Below the pieces are notes generated by a model, which saw only the letters and a program-made list of their open reading frames with translations, did no database searches and was not told the DNA's origin. A stretch of 64,000 nt of DNA from Hyphomicrobiales bacterium. Lineage in GTDB: Bacteria > Pseudomonadota > Alphaproteobacteria > Rhizobiales > Rhizobiaceae. This document shows positions 35,923-44,037 of the stretch, one piece after another (position 1 is the first letter of the stretch; the number at the start of each line of letters is the position of its first letter). Where the stretch lies: positions 62,001 through 126,000 of the forward strand of contig UCIV01000024.1 of assembly GCA_900472575.1 (NCBI GenBank), written 5' to 3'. The position numbers and the translations under genes were made by a program.

Positions 35923-35945
35923 ATCTAGTCGCATTTGGACTAGAT
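35923..35945. promoter_or_regulatory. Palindrome upstream of the orphan binding-protein gene
   Basis: ATCTAGTC (35923-35930) and GACTAGAT (35938-35945) are perfect inverted arms around a seven-base spacer, about 115 bases before the start codon. The spacing suits a LysR-type or other dimeric regulator site. Which of the two nearby LysR proteins binds is unknown. Confidence 0.5.
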
Positions 35946-36070
35946 CGGGCTGACGTGATGAAAACCGGGCGGTTGGCAAGAATGTCTATTCGCGCGCCGA
36001 ATAATCCTGCCCGATTTATTATAGTCAGGGCCAAAAGTACTCAGGGAGTGCGACCACGTGAATAGAAGGC

Positions 36071-36979
36071 TCAAGCCTTTGTATTCCGTGTGGTGTGTTG
36101 TTCCATCGCGACCTTAACGCTTCGAAGAAAGGCTCTTGCCACACGCGATAACGGCCTTTTCCCTGATTGCACGGCCGACGCACTGACCTCGCAGGACGTG
36201 CTGAGCGGGCGCACCACGATCGCATCCTGTTGTACACAGAGCGGCGATAAAGGATCGACGATCGCAACCCCTACCCCATTGCTGGCCAATATGCAGGCCG
36301 CGTGGCAATAGCGAACCTCGATCGAGAATTGATACGGCACGTTGGCCTTGTCGAAAATTGAGCGAACAAGATTTCCCATGCGCGTGTGGCGGTCGAGCGC
36401 AATGAACGTGTGCTGTGCCAAATCCTCCGGCATGATGATGGTTTTATCCGCAAGTGGATGTCCGAGCGGCATGACGCAAACCATGCTGCCGGAGTAGAGC
36501 CGTTCGGTGTCCAGCATCGGCTGGTGCTCGCCCAGCGCCATGACAAAGCCCAGCTCTGCAATGCCGGCGTCGACGCTGTCCAGCACATGCTCCAATCGCC
36601 GTACATCGAAGGAGACCTTCACATTGGGCATATCGCGTCGGAACGCCGACAGCGCCTTGGGGATGATGCTGTAACCCATGGGCGGGGTCGCAATGATCCG
36701 CACATGGCCGGCCTTGTGTTCCCGAAAGTCCTGCACCCGCAATTCAAGCGCGGCGTGCAGCGAGAAGATCGGCTCGGAGTCTTCATACAGCGAACGCGCT
36801 TCCATGGTCGGAAACAGGCGGTTGTTAATCCGCTCGAACAGGGGAAAGCCGAGTTGCGTTTCCAGATGCTTGATTGCATTGCTGACCGCCGGCTGAGAGA
36901 GCCCTAGCTCACGCCCCGCGCCTATCGTCGTTTCGTTGCGAATGACCGCCCGAAGCAGTTCCAGTTGACGCAGGTTCAT
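36071..36979 (-). CDS. LysR-family transcriptional regulator
   Basis: 302 residues, with N-terminal helix-turn-helix MNLRQLELLRAVIRNETTIG followed by LSQPAVSNAIKHLETQLGF, and a ligand-binding domain from about residue 90 (HVRIIATPPMGYSIIPKALS). It lies upstream of, and divergent from, the racemase remnant and the amidohydrolase gene, so it probably controls the hydrolase/Dpp cluster. ATG 36979 is preferred; an in-frame ATG at 37012 has no ribosome-binding site. Inducer unknown. Confidence 0.88.
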   Translation of the reverse strand: MNLRQLELLRAVIRNETTIGAGRELGLSQPAVSNAIKHLETQLGFPLFERINNRLFPTMEARSLYEDSEPIFSLHAALELRVQDFREHKAGHVRIIATPPMGYSIIPKALSAFRRDMPNVKVSFDVRRLEHVLDSVDAGIAELGFVMALGEHQPMLDTERLYSGSMVCVMPLGHPLADKTIIMPEDLAQHTFIALDRHTRMGNLVRSIFDKANVPYQFSIEVRYCHAACILASNGVGVAIVDPLSPLCVQQDAIVVRPLSTSCEVSASAVQSGKRPLSRVARAFLRSVKVAMEQHTTRNTKA

Positions 36980-37213
36980 ATAATTTCGCTCGATATATCC
37001 ATGCTGTTCCATTCAATATGCAAATAGTATGCCGCATGGGAACTCATTCCCCTATAATCACCTCGAATAGCAGGACGGTTTTTATAATAGCCGTCTCGAC
37101 TGCCGCCATGAGCACCTCTCGGCTAAGCTATGGCAATCAGGTGCTCCGGATTTTGTGAACCTGCAAATCCAGCGCCAAGTGCTTTGTCGGCTTCCTTTCC
37201 TCGAATAAAAGTC

Positions 37214-37349
37214 ATGCAGATACTGATCATCAATCCGAACTCGTCGCTCGAAGCAACGGAGGCCATGAAAGCATCGCGGCGATGCGCCTTGCGGGCGCGC
37301 CGCAACTGCGTGTCGAGAGGCCTGAGGACGGCGCGTTTTCACGATTAAT
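37214..37349 (+). pseudogene. Truncated Asp/Glu/hydantoin racemase remnant
   Basis: The sequence starts MQILIINPNSSLEATEAMKAS, the diagnostic N-terminus of hydantoin/aspartate racemases (I-L-x-I-N-P-N-x-S), but reading continues only about 25 codons before the frame is lost and ends at 37348. A second frame (IAAMRLAGAPQLRVERPEDG) continues the homology-like sequence after a shift and stops 11 bases before the amidohydrolase gene. The normal protein has about 230 residues, so this is a decayed fragment. It suggests the cluster once included a racemase for hydantoin-type or N-carbamoyl substrates. Confidence 0.6.
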
Positions 37350-37360
37350 GGAGTAAGGAC

Positions 37361-38776
37361 ATGCCGCAAGTGCCGCAGAAGGCAACAGGAACCACAGCCG
37401 TTTATGGCAGCTACGTCCTCGTTCGCGAGGAAGGCTTGCCGGTTGTCAAACGCGACCAGTGGGTGGTGATCGAAGGAGACCGGATCGCTGCCGTTTCCGC
37501 ATCCCGGCCGGCGAGTGCCGATCATGTGCTCGACCGTCCCGGACGGTTCATTCTTCCGGGATTGTTGAACCTGCACAATCACTGCTTCTCTGAAGCTGTC
37601 GCCCGTACCCATGCGGAGGATGGTGGCGGTCGCAAGAATAGCCAGAGCGTCGTCTACAGCGTGCTTCTGCCTCTGACGAAAAGCGGCATCGACATCCTGA
37701 CGCCCGAGGAACGCATGGCGATCGGCCGCCTTGGCATCCTGCAGCTTCTCAAGGGTGGTGCGACGACGGTGATGGAACCGTTCCGCAACGGGATACCCGA
37801 AATGTTCGATGCGGCGCTCGAAATGGGACTGCGTTTCTATGGTGCTCCCTATCTGTTTTCCAGCGCCAACCCCAAGGCGGATGCAAAGGGTGTCGTGCAA
37901 TATGATGTCGCCGATGCGTCAGGAAGCGATTCCGAGCGAGATCTCGCGACATGGAGCGATATCCACGGCAAATGGCATGGACTGGACGGCGGGCGTATCC
38001 AGGTCACGATGAGCCCGCATGCCACGGATACCTGCGATCCCGACTTGTTGAGGGCAGCGCATGCACGTGCCCGCGAACTCGGTGTCCAGGTGACAACTCA
38101 TCTTGCCCAGAGCGTGCGGGAAGTCGAAGTGATTGGCCAGCGATACAACGGGCGCACCCCTGCGGAATATCTCGACTGGTTGGGGCTGCTTGGACCGGAT
38201 TTGCTTGCGGCTCACTGCATCGCATGCTCCGACAGCGATCTCGACCTGATGGCGAAACGTGACATGACGGTTCTCAACTGCCCGCGTGTCTTCGCGCGCA
38301 CGGGCAAGACGGCCGCCTTCTCCCGTTTTGCCGAAAAGGGCATTCGGACGGTGGTCGGAACCGACGGTTACAATATGGACCTGCTCGGAGAGATCAACGC
38401 GGCAGCGATGATTTCCAAGGTCGTTTCTGGCGATGCGACCGTCGCATCCTCGCAGACGATGATCGATGCCGTAACGGCGCAGGCCGCGGCCGCCATCAAG
38501 CGCCCTGATCTCGGAGAAATCCGCCCCGGCGCCACCGCAGATTTGACGATAGTCGACATGACCCATCCTCATCTGCAGCCGCTGTTCGATCCCATGAAGG
38601 CGCTTGTCGCGCTCGCCAACAGGGCCAATATCGACAGTGCCATCGTCGATGGCCGGGTTCTGGTCGAGAATGGCGGCTACACGCTGGGTGATGAGGCAGT
38701 AATCACCGCGGCAGGAAGTGCCGCTATCGCCCGCATATGGGATATGCCGGAAGCTAGGGCGGCTTTCGGGGCCTGA
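37361..38776 (+). CDS. Metal-dependent amidohydrolase (TrzA/AtzB/SsnA-like deaminase)
   Basis: 471 residues. Metal-site motifs of subtype III amidohydrolases are present: the HxH in LLNLHNHCFSEAVA, His in QVTTHLAQSVREVE, His in LLAAHCIACSD and Asp in VVGTDGYNMD. Typical N- and C-terminal beta-sandwich strands (VVIEGDRIAAVS, GATADLTIVDM, DGRVLVENG) flank the barrel. Such enzymes deaminate purine-, pyrimidine- or triazine-like rings. The start has GGAGTAAGGAC. It converges with the Dpp operon, and the M20 amidase and racemase remnant nearby suggest ring opening and N-carbamoyl hydrolysis of a heterocycle. The substrate cannot be named. Confidence 0.88.
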   Translation: MPQVPQKATGTTAVYGSYVLVREEGLPVVKRDQWVVIEGDRIAAVSASRPASADHVLDRPGRFILPGLLNLHNHCFSEAVARTHAEDGGGRKNSQSVVYSVLLPLTKSGIDILTPEERMAIGRLGILQLLKGGATTVMEPFRNGIPEMFDAALEMGLRFYGAPYLFSSANPKADAKGVVQYDVADASGSDSERDLATWSDIHGKWHGLDGGRIQVTMSPHATDTCDPDLLRAAHARARELGVQVTTHLAQSVREVEVIGQRYNGRTPAEYLDWLGLLGPDLLAAHCIACSDSDLDLMAKRDMTVLNCPRVFARTGKTAAFSRFAEKGIRTVVGTDGYNMDLLGEINAAAMISKVVSGDATVASSQTMIDAVTAQAAAAIKRPDLGEIRPGATADLTIVDMTHPHLQPLFDPMKALVALANRANIDSAIVDGRVLVENGGYTLGDEAVITAAGSAAIARIWDMPEARAAFGA

Positions 38777-38874
38777 TCAGCAGGCAGATGATCGGGAGGC
38801 AAGCCCGATCATCTGCGAATTCATCTGGCAAATACGACAGGTTCCTCGCTTGTGATCTGCCGATATGAACCTCT

Positions 38875-40746
38875 TCAGGCTTCCGTTTCCCATTCCTTCC
38901 CCCAGACCTGAACCTTGTGATCCGCTGAAATCTCGCGGAATTCGCGCTTTTGCGGAACATAGTCGATCGAGCGAATGGGGCTTTTCAATTCCAATGGCGC
39001 AGCGGCGCTTGGCCCCCCGCGTAAAGTGGGATCGGGGATCGGGACGGCTGAAAGCAGGCGCTTGGTATAGGGATGCTGCGGGTTCTCGAAAATTGCGGTC
39101 CGCGAGCCGATCTCTACGATTTCGCCCAGATACATGACTGCCACCCGATGGGCGATGCGTTCCACCACCGACATGTCGTGACTGATGAAGAGGAAGGAGA
39201 CGCCGAGAGACGCCTGCAATTCCATCATCAGGTTGACGACCTGTGCCTTCACGGAAACGTCCAGCGCCGAGACGGATTCATCGGCGACGATCAGCTTCGG
39301 GTCCAGCATAAGCGCACGCGCTATGCAGATGCGCTGACGCTGGCCGCCGGAGAACTGGTGTGGAAACCGGTCGATCGCATCCGGCCCCAGGCCGACACGG
39401 CGCAGAATTTCCGCGACCTTCTCCATGGCCTCAGCGCGTGTGCCAAGGCCGTGTTCGAGGAAAGGCTCGGCAATCGAAGAACCAATCCGCGCGCGGGGAT
39501 TAAGGCTGGAGAATGGATCCTGAAAGATCATCTGGATGCTTCGACGCATCCGACGCAGATCGGGGCCACGAACCGACTTGGCATCGAAACCGTCGACGGT
39601 GATGGAGCCCGAGACCGGCTCGGTCAGCCTCATGATCGAGCGCCCGGTCGTCGACTTGCCGCAACCGGATTCTCCGACCAGCGCCAGCGTTTCGCCTTCG
39701 GCGATCGAAAAGGAAACATTCTCGACCGCATGAACCCGCCCTGAGATGCGGTTGAGCAGGCCTGAACGGATGTCGAACCGCGTCACCAGGTTCTGCACGT
39801 CAAGGACCATCGGCCGGTAACCAGCCGGTGCCGCTGCCGGTTTCTCCGGTTCCTGAATTGCGCCGGTTTCCATATCCACTTTGGGGAAAGGAACCGGTAG
39901 TTCGGTGCCGCGCATGGAGCCGAGCCGAGGCACGGAAGCCAGCAATGCCCTTGTGTAAGGATGGGCGGGGTGCTGGAATATCGCTTCGGTACGCTCGGTT
40001 TCCACCTGATCGCCTCGGAACATCACCACCGTGCGGTCGGCGATCTCGGCGACGACGCCCATATCGTGGGTAATGAAAAGCACGGACATGCCGCCATCGG
40101 CCTGCAATTCCCGAATGAGGTCGAGGATCTGCGCCTGGATGGTGACGTCGAGCGCCGTCGTCGGCTCGTCAGCAATGAGCAGTTTCGGGCGGCAGGCGAG
40201 CGCCATCGCGATCATAACGCGTTGCCGCATCCCGCCGGAAAGGTTGTGCGGATACTCCGCCAGCCGCCGTTCGGCGGCCGGAATGCGGACACGGTCGAGC
40301 AGCCTGCGTGCCTCGGCGAGCGCCTCGGCATTGGAAAGATCGCGATGCCATTTTAACGCTTCCGCCAGCTGGAAGCCGATGGTCAGCACCGGATTGAGGC
40401 TGGTCATCGGCTCCTGGAAGACCATTGCCGCCTCATCACCGCGCAGGGCCTGCATGGCCTGCGGCGGCAGATCGAGCACATTGCGGCCGTTGAGCAATAT
40501 TTGGCCGTCGATCCGGCTTGTCGCCTTGGGCAGGAGCCGCATAATTGCAAGAGCCGTAACGCTCTTGCCTGACCCGGACTCGCCGACCACGGCGACAGTC
40601 TCGTTGGCGCCGACATCGAAGGAAATATTGCGGACGACAGATTTCCAGTAATCGGCAGAACCGAAGGAAACGGTGAGGTCGCGCACGGAAAGGACTGCAT
40701 CGGAAGTCGTTTCAGGTGCCGGATGAAGAGTGTCTGACATGATCAT
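38875..40746 (-). CDS. Dipeptide/oligopeptide ABC transporter, fused DppD-DppF ATPase
   Basis: 623 residues with two complete ABC domains. The first has GESGSGKSVTALAI, NLSGGMRQRVMIAMAL and LLIADEPTTALD. The second (from about residue 320) has GESGCGKSTTGRSI, FSGGQRQRICIARAL and LIVADESVSALD, where Ser replaces the usual Pro, as in many second domains. It powers import through the two permeases encoded just upstream. ATG 40746 lies six bases after a GGTGAG that overlaps the permease stop; ATG 40740 and GTG 40755 are alternatives. Confidence 0.92.
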   Translation of the reverse strand: MIMSDTLHPAPETTSDAVLSVRDLTVSFGSADYWKSVVRNISFDVGANETVAVVGESGSGKSVTALAIMRLLPKATSRIDGQILLNGRNVLDLPPQAMQALRGDEAAMVFQEPMTSLNPVLTIGFQLAEALKWHRDLSNAEALAEARRLLDRVRIPAAERRLAEYPHNLSGGMRQRVMIAMALACRPKLLIADEPTTALDVTIQAQILDLIRELQADGGMSVLFITHDMGVVAEIADRTVVMFRGDQVETERTEAIFQHPAHPYTRALLASVPRLGSMRGTELPVPFPKVDMETGAIQEPEKPAAAPAGYRPMVLDVQNLVTRFDIRSGLLNRISGRVHAVENVSFSIAEGETLALVGESGCGKSTTGRSIMRLTEPVSGSITVDGFDAKSVRGPDLRRMRRSIQMIFQDPFSSLNPRARIGSSIAEPFLEHGLGTRAEAMEKVAEILRRVGLGPDAIDRFPHQFSGGQRQRICIARALMLDPKLIVADESVSALDVSVKAQVVNLMMELQASLGVSFLFISHDMSVVERIAHRVAVMYLGEIVEIGSRTAIFENPQHPYTKRLLSAVPIPDPTLRGGPSAAAPLELKSPIRSIDYVPQKREFREISADHKVQVWGKEWETEA

Positions 40747-40751
40747 GGCGC

Positions 40752-41615
40752 TCACCGGGACGTCGTTCTTTGGGCATTGCGGGGATCCAGCATGTCACGC
40801 AGACCATCGCCGAGGAGATTGATGGCGAGGACCGTGATCGACAGGAAGACTGCCGGGTAAAAGATGATGAAGGGCTTCACCAGCCAGAGGGCACGCCCCT
40901 CCGCCATGATATTGCCCCAGGACGGAATGACGGGAGGCACGCCCGCTCCGATGAAGGACAGGATCGATTCCGAAATCATCGCGCTGGCGCAGACATAGGT
41001 CGCCTGGACGATTAGAGGCGCAAGCGTGTTGGGAAGGATGTGCTTGAAAATGATCGTTGGCAGGCGCGTGCCTCCGGCGACGGCGGCTTCGACATAGGGC
41101 TGCTCACGCAAGCTGAGCACCGTGCCGCGCACCAGGCGCGCCGTTCGCGGGATTTCCGCAATGGTGATGGCGATGATGACGTTGGTCACCGATCCTTTGC
41201 TGATCGACATCAGCGCCACGGCAAGCAGGATCGCCGGAATGGACATGAGGCCGTCCATAAACCGCATCACGACGGCGTCGATCGCCTTGACGAAACCCGA
41301 CATCAGGCCGATGGCAAGACCGCCAATGGTCGACAGAACCGCCACCGCAAAGCCTACGATCAACGAGACCTGGGCACCGTAGAGAACGCGCGTATAGAGG
41401 TCGCGACCGAGCATGTCTGTGCCGAACCAGTGGCTGGCCGAGGCAAGCTGGGCGCGGCGTGCAGCGTCGATGTAGGACGGATCGGTGTTCGACAGCAGCG
41501 GTGTGAGAAATGCGATCAGAAGGATGATGCCGAGCAGGATGGCTCCGGCAATGACAGTGGGATAACGCGTCGTTTCCTTGAGGAAGCCGCTTGCGGATGT
41601 GTTGATGGCAGACAT
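40752..41615 (-). CDS. ABC transporter permease, DppC type
   Basis: 287 residues, with a short cytoplasmic N-terminus, a first helix around GAILLGIILLIAFLTPLL, the family periplasmic motif HWFGTDMLGRDLYTRVLYG and the EAA-loop region VEAAVAGGTRLPTIIFKHILPN. It forms the channel with the DppB-type permease. GGGAGCGAAACG precedes the ATG. It lies 13 bases after dppB and overlaps or adjoins the ATPase start. Confidence 0.93.
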   Translation of the reverse strand: MSAINTSASGFLKETTRYPTVIAGAILLGIILLIAFLTPLLSNTDPSYIDAARRAQLASASHWFGTDMLGRDLYTRVLYGAQVSLIVGFAVAVLSTIGGLAIGLMSGFVKAIDAVVMRFMDGLMSIPAILLAVALMSISKGSVTNVIIAITIAEIPRTARLVRGTVLSLREQPYVEAAVAGGTRLPTIIFKHILPNTLAPLIVQATYVCASAMISESILSFIGAGVPPVIPSWGNIMAEGRALWLVKPFIIFYPAVFLSITVLAINLLGDGLRDMLDPRNAQRTTSR

Positions 41616-41628
41616 CGTTTCGCTCCCT

Positions 41629-42570
41629 TCAATAGCGGATGCGTGGATCGACGAAGGTGTAGGCGATGTCGATCAGCAGGTTGACGAGAACGTAGGAAAT
41701 GGAAAACAGCAGGACGATCGCCTGGATCACCGGGTAGTCGCGCCGCATGATCGATTCCATCGTCAGGCGTCCGAGGCCCGGAATGGCAAACACGCTTTCC
41801 GTCACGACGGCGCCGCCGATAAGAAGCGCGACCCCGATGCCGATGACGGTGATGATGGGAACCGAGGCGTTCTTCAGCGCATGGACGAACAGGATGGCGC
41901 GACGACCGACGCCCTTTGCTTCGGCGGTGCGGATGTAATCCTGCTGCAGCACTTCCAGCACGGCCGTTCGGGTGATGCGGGTAATCAGTGCGATATAGGC
42001 TGAACTCAGCGTCAGACACGGCAGGACGAGATGCTGGAACCAGCGCGAAACACCTTGGCCGATCGGCGCATAACCCTGAACCGGCAACCAGCCGAGCTTC
42101 AGGGAAAAACTCCAGACCAGCGCATAACCGACGACGAAGACGGGAACGGAAAAACCGAGGACGGCAAAAACGGTGATGAAGTGATCGACCTTGGTGCCGG
42201 CGCGCCATGCGGCGATGACGCCGAGCGGTACGGCGATGCAGACCGCCAGCATGAGGGTCGGCAGCATCAGGGACAATGTCGGTTCGATCCGCTGCCCGAT
42301 CATTTGCGACACAGGCATATTGGTCAAAAGGGATGTGCCGAGATCGAACTGCATGATCGATGCGATCCAACTGCCGAACCTGAGGAGGAATGGATCGTTC
42401 AGACCGAGATTGGCGCGAATGCGCGCAATGTCCTCAGCCGTCGCGTGTTCGCCGGCGATCACCGCCGCAGGGTCGCCAGGCGTTAGATAAAGAAGTGAGA
42501 AGACGATGAAGGCGACGATCAGCATCACCGGGATGGTCGCCAGGATGCGTCTCAGAATATAGGCATACAT
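41629..42570 (-). CDS. ABC transporter permease, DppB type
   Basis: 313 residues. It begins MYAYILRRILATIPVMLIVA, has the conserved YLTPGDPAAVIAGEHATAED segment and the EAA loop YIRTAEAKGVGRRAILFVHAL, with about six helices. The start follows AGGGGAAAGTCC. It is 11 bases after the M20 gene, so the amidase is cotranscribed with the importer, as when a taken-up conjugate is cleaved at once. Confidence 0.93.
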   Translation of the reverse strand: MYAYILRRILATIPVMLIVAFIVFSLLYLTPGDPAAVIAGEHATAEDIARIRANLGLNDPFLLRFGSWIASIMQFDLGTSLLTNMPVSQMIGQRIEPTLSLMLPTLMLAVCIAVPLGVIAAWRAGTKVDHFITVFAVLGFSVPVFVVGYALVWSFSLKLGWLPVQGYAPIGQGVSRWFQHLVLPCLTLSSAYIALITRITRTAVLEVLQQDYIRTAEAKGVGRRAILFVHALKNASVPIITVIGIGVALLIGGAVVTESVFAIPGLGRLTMESIMRRDYPVIQAIVLLFSISYVLVNLLIDIAYTFVDPRIRY

Positions 42571-42581
42571 GGACTTTCCCC

Positions 42582-43919
42582 TTATGCGCTGTTTTCGGCG
42601 AGGGTATTCACTCGCGTAGCTGTTTTTTTCAGAGGGGAATCGACATGGTCGGCGACCCACAAGGCAAGCAGGGCGCATGCCTTCATGAAATCGTCGATCT
42701 CCATGGCTTCGTCCGGATTGTGACTGCCGTTTTCATTGCGAACGAAAAGCATGGTCGAGGCGACACCGGCTTCCGCAAAGGCTGCCGCGTCATGCGAGGC
42801 CGGGCTGCCGATCTGGGTCACGTCGAGGCCGGCGGCCGTGGCCGTGGTCTGCATTTCCGAGATGATCTTCTGCGACATGACACCGACAGCCGCACTGGCG
42901 CGCTTGCCGAGTTCGAAATGCACGCCACGTTCGCGTTCGATACGAGCGACCTGTTCAAGGAAAAAAGCCTCGAGACGGGCAAGCACAGAGGGATCGTAGG
43001 CACGGACATCGAGGCTGAACGCGAAAGCGCCCGGCACGCTGGTCATGCCATGGATGGCCGAGTCCGTGTGGAAACGCCCGAATGTCATCGCCAGCGGCAC
43101 GCCGGCTGCCTCCTCCTCGCGCCATTTTGCATCCATTGCCATGGCAAGGTCTGCTGCCGCCATCGCCGCATCTCGGCGAAAACGTCGGGGCGTGCCGACA
43201 TGGTCCTGGCGGCCGATGATAGTTGCTTCCGGATAGCGGAAATTGCCCGGAATGCCGCTGCAGATCGCAAGCGGCACCTGCATCTCGGCAAGGCTGGGGG
43301 CCTGCTCGATATGGACCTCCAGAAACGCCCGTATGGAAGAGGCATCAAGGGATTTTTCCCGGCGGGCGATTGCTTGCGGATCGCCGCCGCATTCGGCGAT
43401 ATGTTCGGCCAGTGTCCGGTTTGTATCGATCCGGCGGGCTTCTAGCCCGCCATCCGGCAAGCTACCCAATGCCGACCGGCTGCCGATATAGGAAACGCCG
43501 AACCAGACGCTTTCTTCCGCCCTGACGCCCATGGCGATGACATCGCAAGCGGGCTTGATGCCCAAGTCCTTCAGGGCGGCGATTACCGTCAGTCCGGCGA
43601 CAACCCCTGCAGCGCCATCAAAATTGCCGCCATGCGGGACGCTGTCGAGATGCGAGCCCATGATGATTGAGCCTGCCTGCGGGTTACTGCCTTGCCAGGT
43701 GACAAATGTGTTGAGGGCAGCGTCCCGCGTAACGGTCAGGGATAGTGCCTTTGCGTGGTCGGCGATGAGTGAATGTGCGAAATTCTCGCCGGCACCGTAT
43801 GTGTCGCGAAGGATGCCGGGCTTGCCCGGGCTACCGGCCGCAAGTGACGCGAAAAGATGTTCGACATCGCCACGGCGTGCTTCGACGGCGGAGAGAATCT
43901 GCTGAATGCTAGGGGGCAT
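42582..43919 (-). CDS. M20-family amidase/N-carbamoyl-amino-acid hydrolase, second paralogue
   Basis: 445 residues with metal motifs GSHLDSVPHGGNFDGAAGV, GVRAEESVWFGVSYIGSRS, EVHIEQAP, GSPASHDAAAF and NGSHNPDE. The atypical Glu motif and NGSHNPDE are shared with the M20 protein at 2887-4200, so these are paralogues of one sublineage. It sits between the binding protein and the permeases of the Dpp-type operon. No strong ribosome-binding site is seen before 43919, so the start is less certain. Likely releases an amino acid or amine from an N-carbamoyl or N-acyl compound. Confidence 0.9.
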   Translation of the reverse strand: MPPSIQQILSAVEARRGDVEHLFASLAAGSPGKPGILRDTYGAGENFAHSLIADHAKALSLTVTRDAALNTFVTWQGSNPQAGSIIMGSHLDSVPHGGNFDGAAGVVAGLTVIAALKDLGIKPACDVIAMGVRAEESVWFGVSYIGSRSALGSLPDGGLEARRIDTNRTLAEHIAECGGDPQAIARREKSLDASSIRAFLEVHIEQAPSLAEMQVPLAICSGIPGNFRYPEATIIGRQDHVGTPRRFRRDAAMAAADLAMAMDAKWREEEAAGVPLAMTFGRFHTDSAIHGMTSVPGAFAFSLDVRAYDPSVLARLEAFFLEQVARIERERGVHFELGKRASAAVGVMSQKIISEMQTTATAAGLDVTQIGSPASHDAAAFAEAGVASTMLFVRNENGSHNPDEAMEIDDFMKACALLALWVADHVDSPLKKTATRVNTLAENSA

Positions 43920-43986
43920 GGAATTGAGGCTTCTGCTGGTGTGATGGCCGGCCCGCCCGAAGGCGAGAAGCCGGCTCCGGCTTGGT

Positions 43987-44021
43987 GGGGCCAGCCCGTT
44001 CGAAACGAGACGGGCGGCCCC
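43987..44021 (-). promoter_or_regulatory. Intercistronic hairpin after the Dpp-type binding-protein gene
   Basis: GGGGCC and GCCCGT pair with ACGGGC and GGCCCC (43987-44021), a 12-pair stem with one bulge and a ten-base loop. No T-run follows on the minus strand. It probably protects the binding-protein transcript or partly ends transcription before the M20 gene. Confidence 0.65.
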
Positions 44022-44037
44022 AGGGATCGAATTGGGG

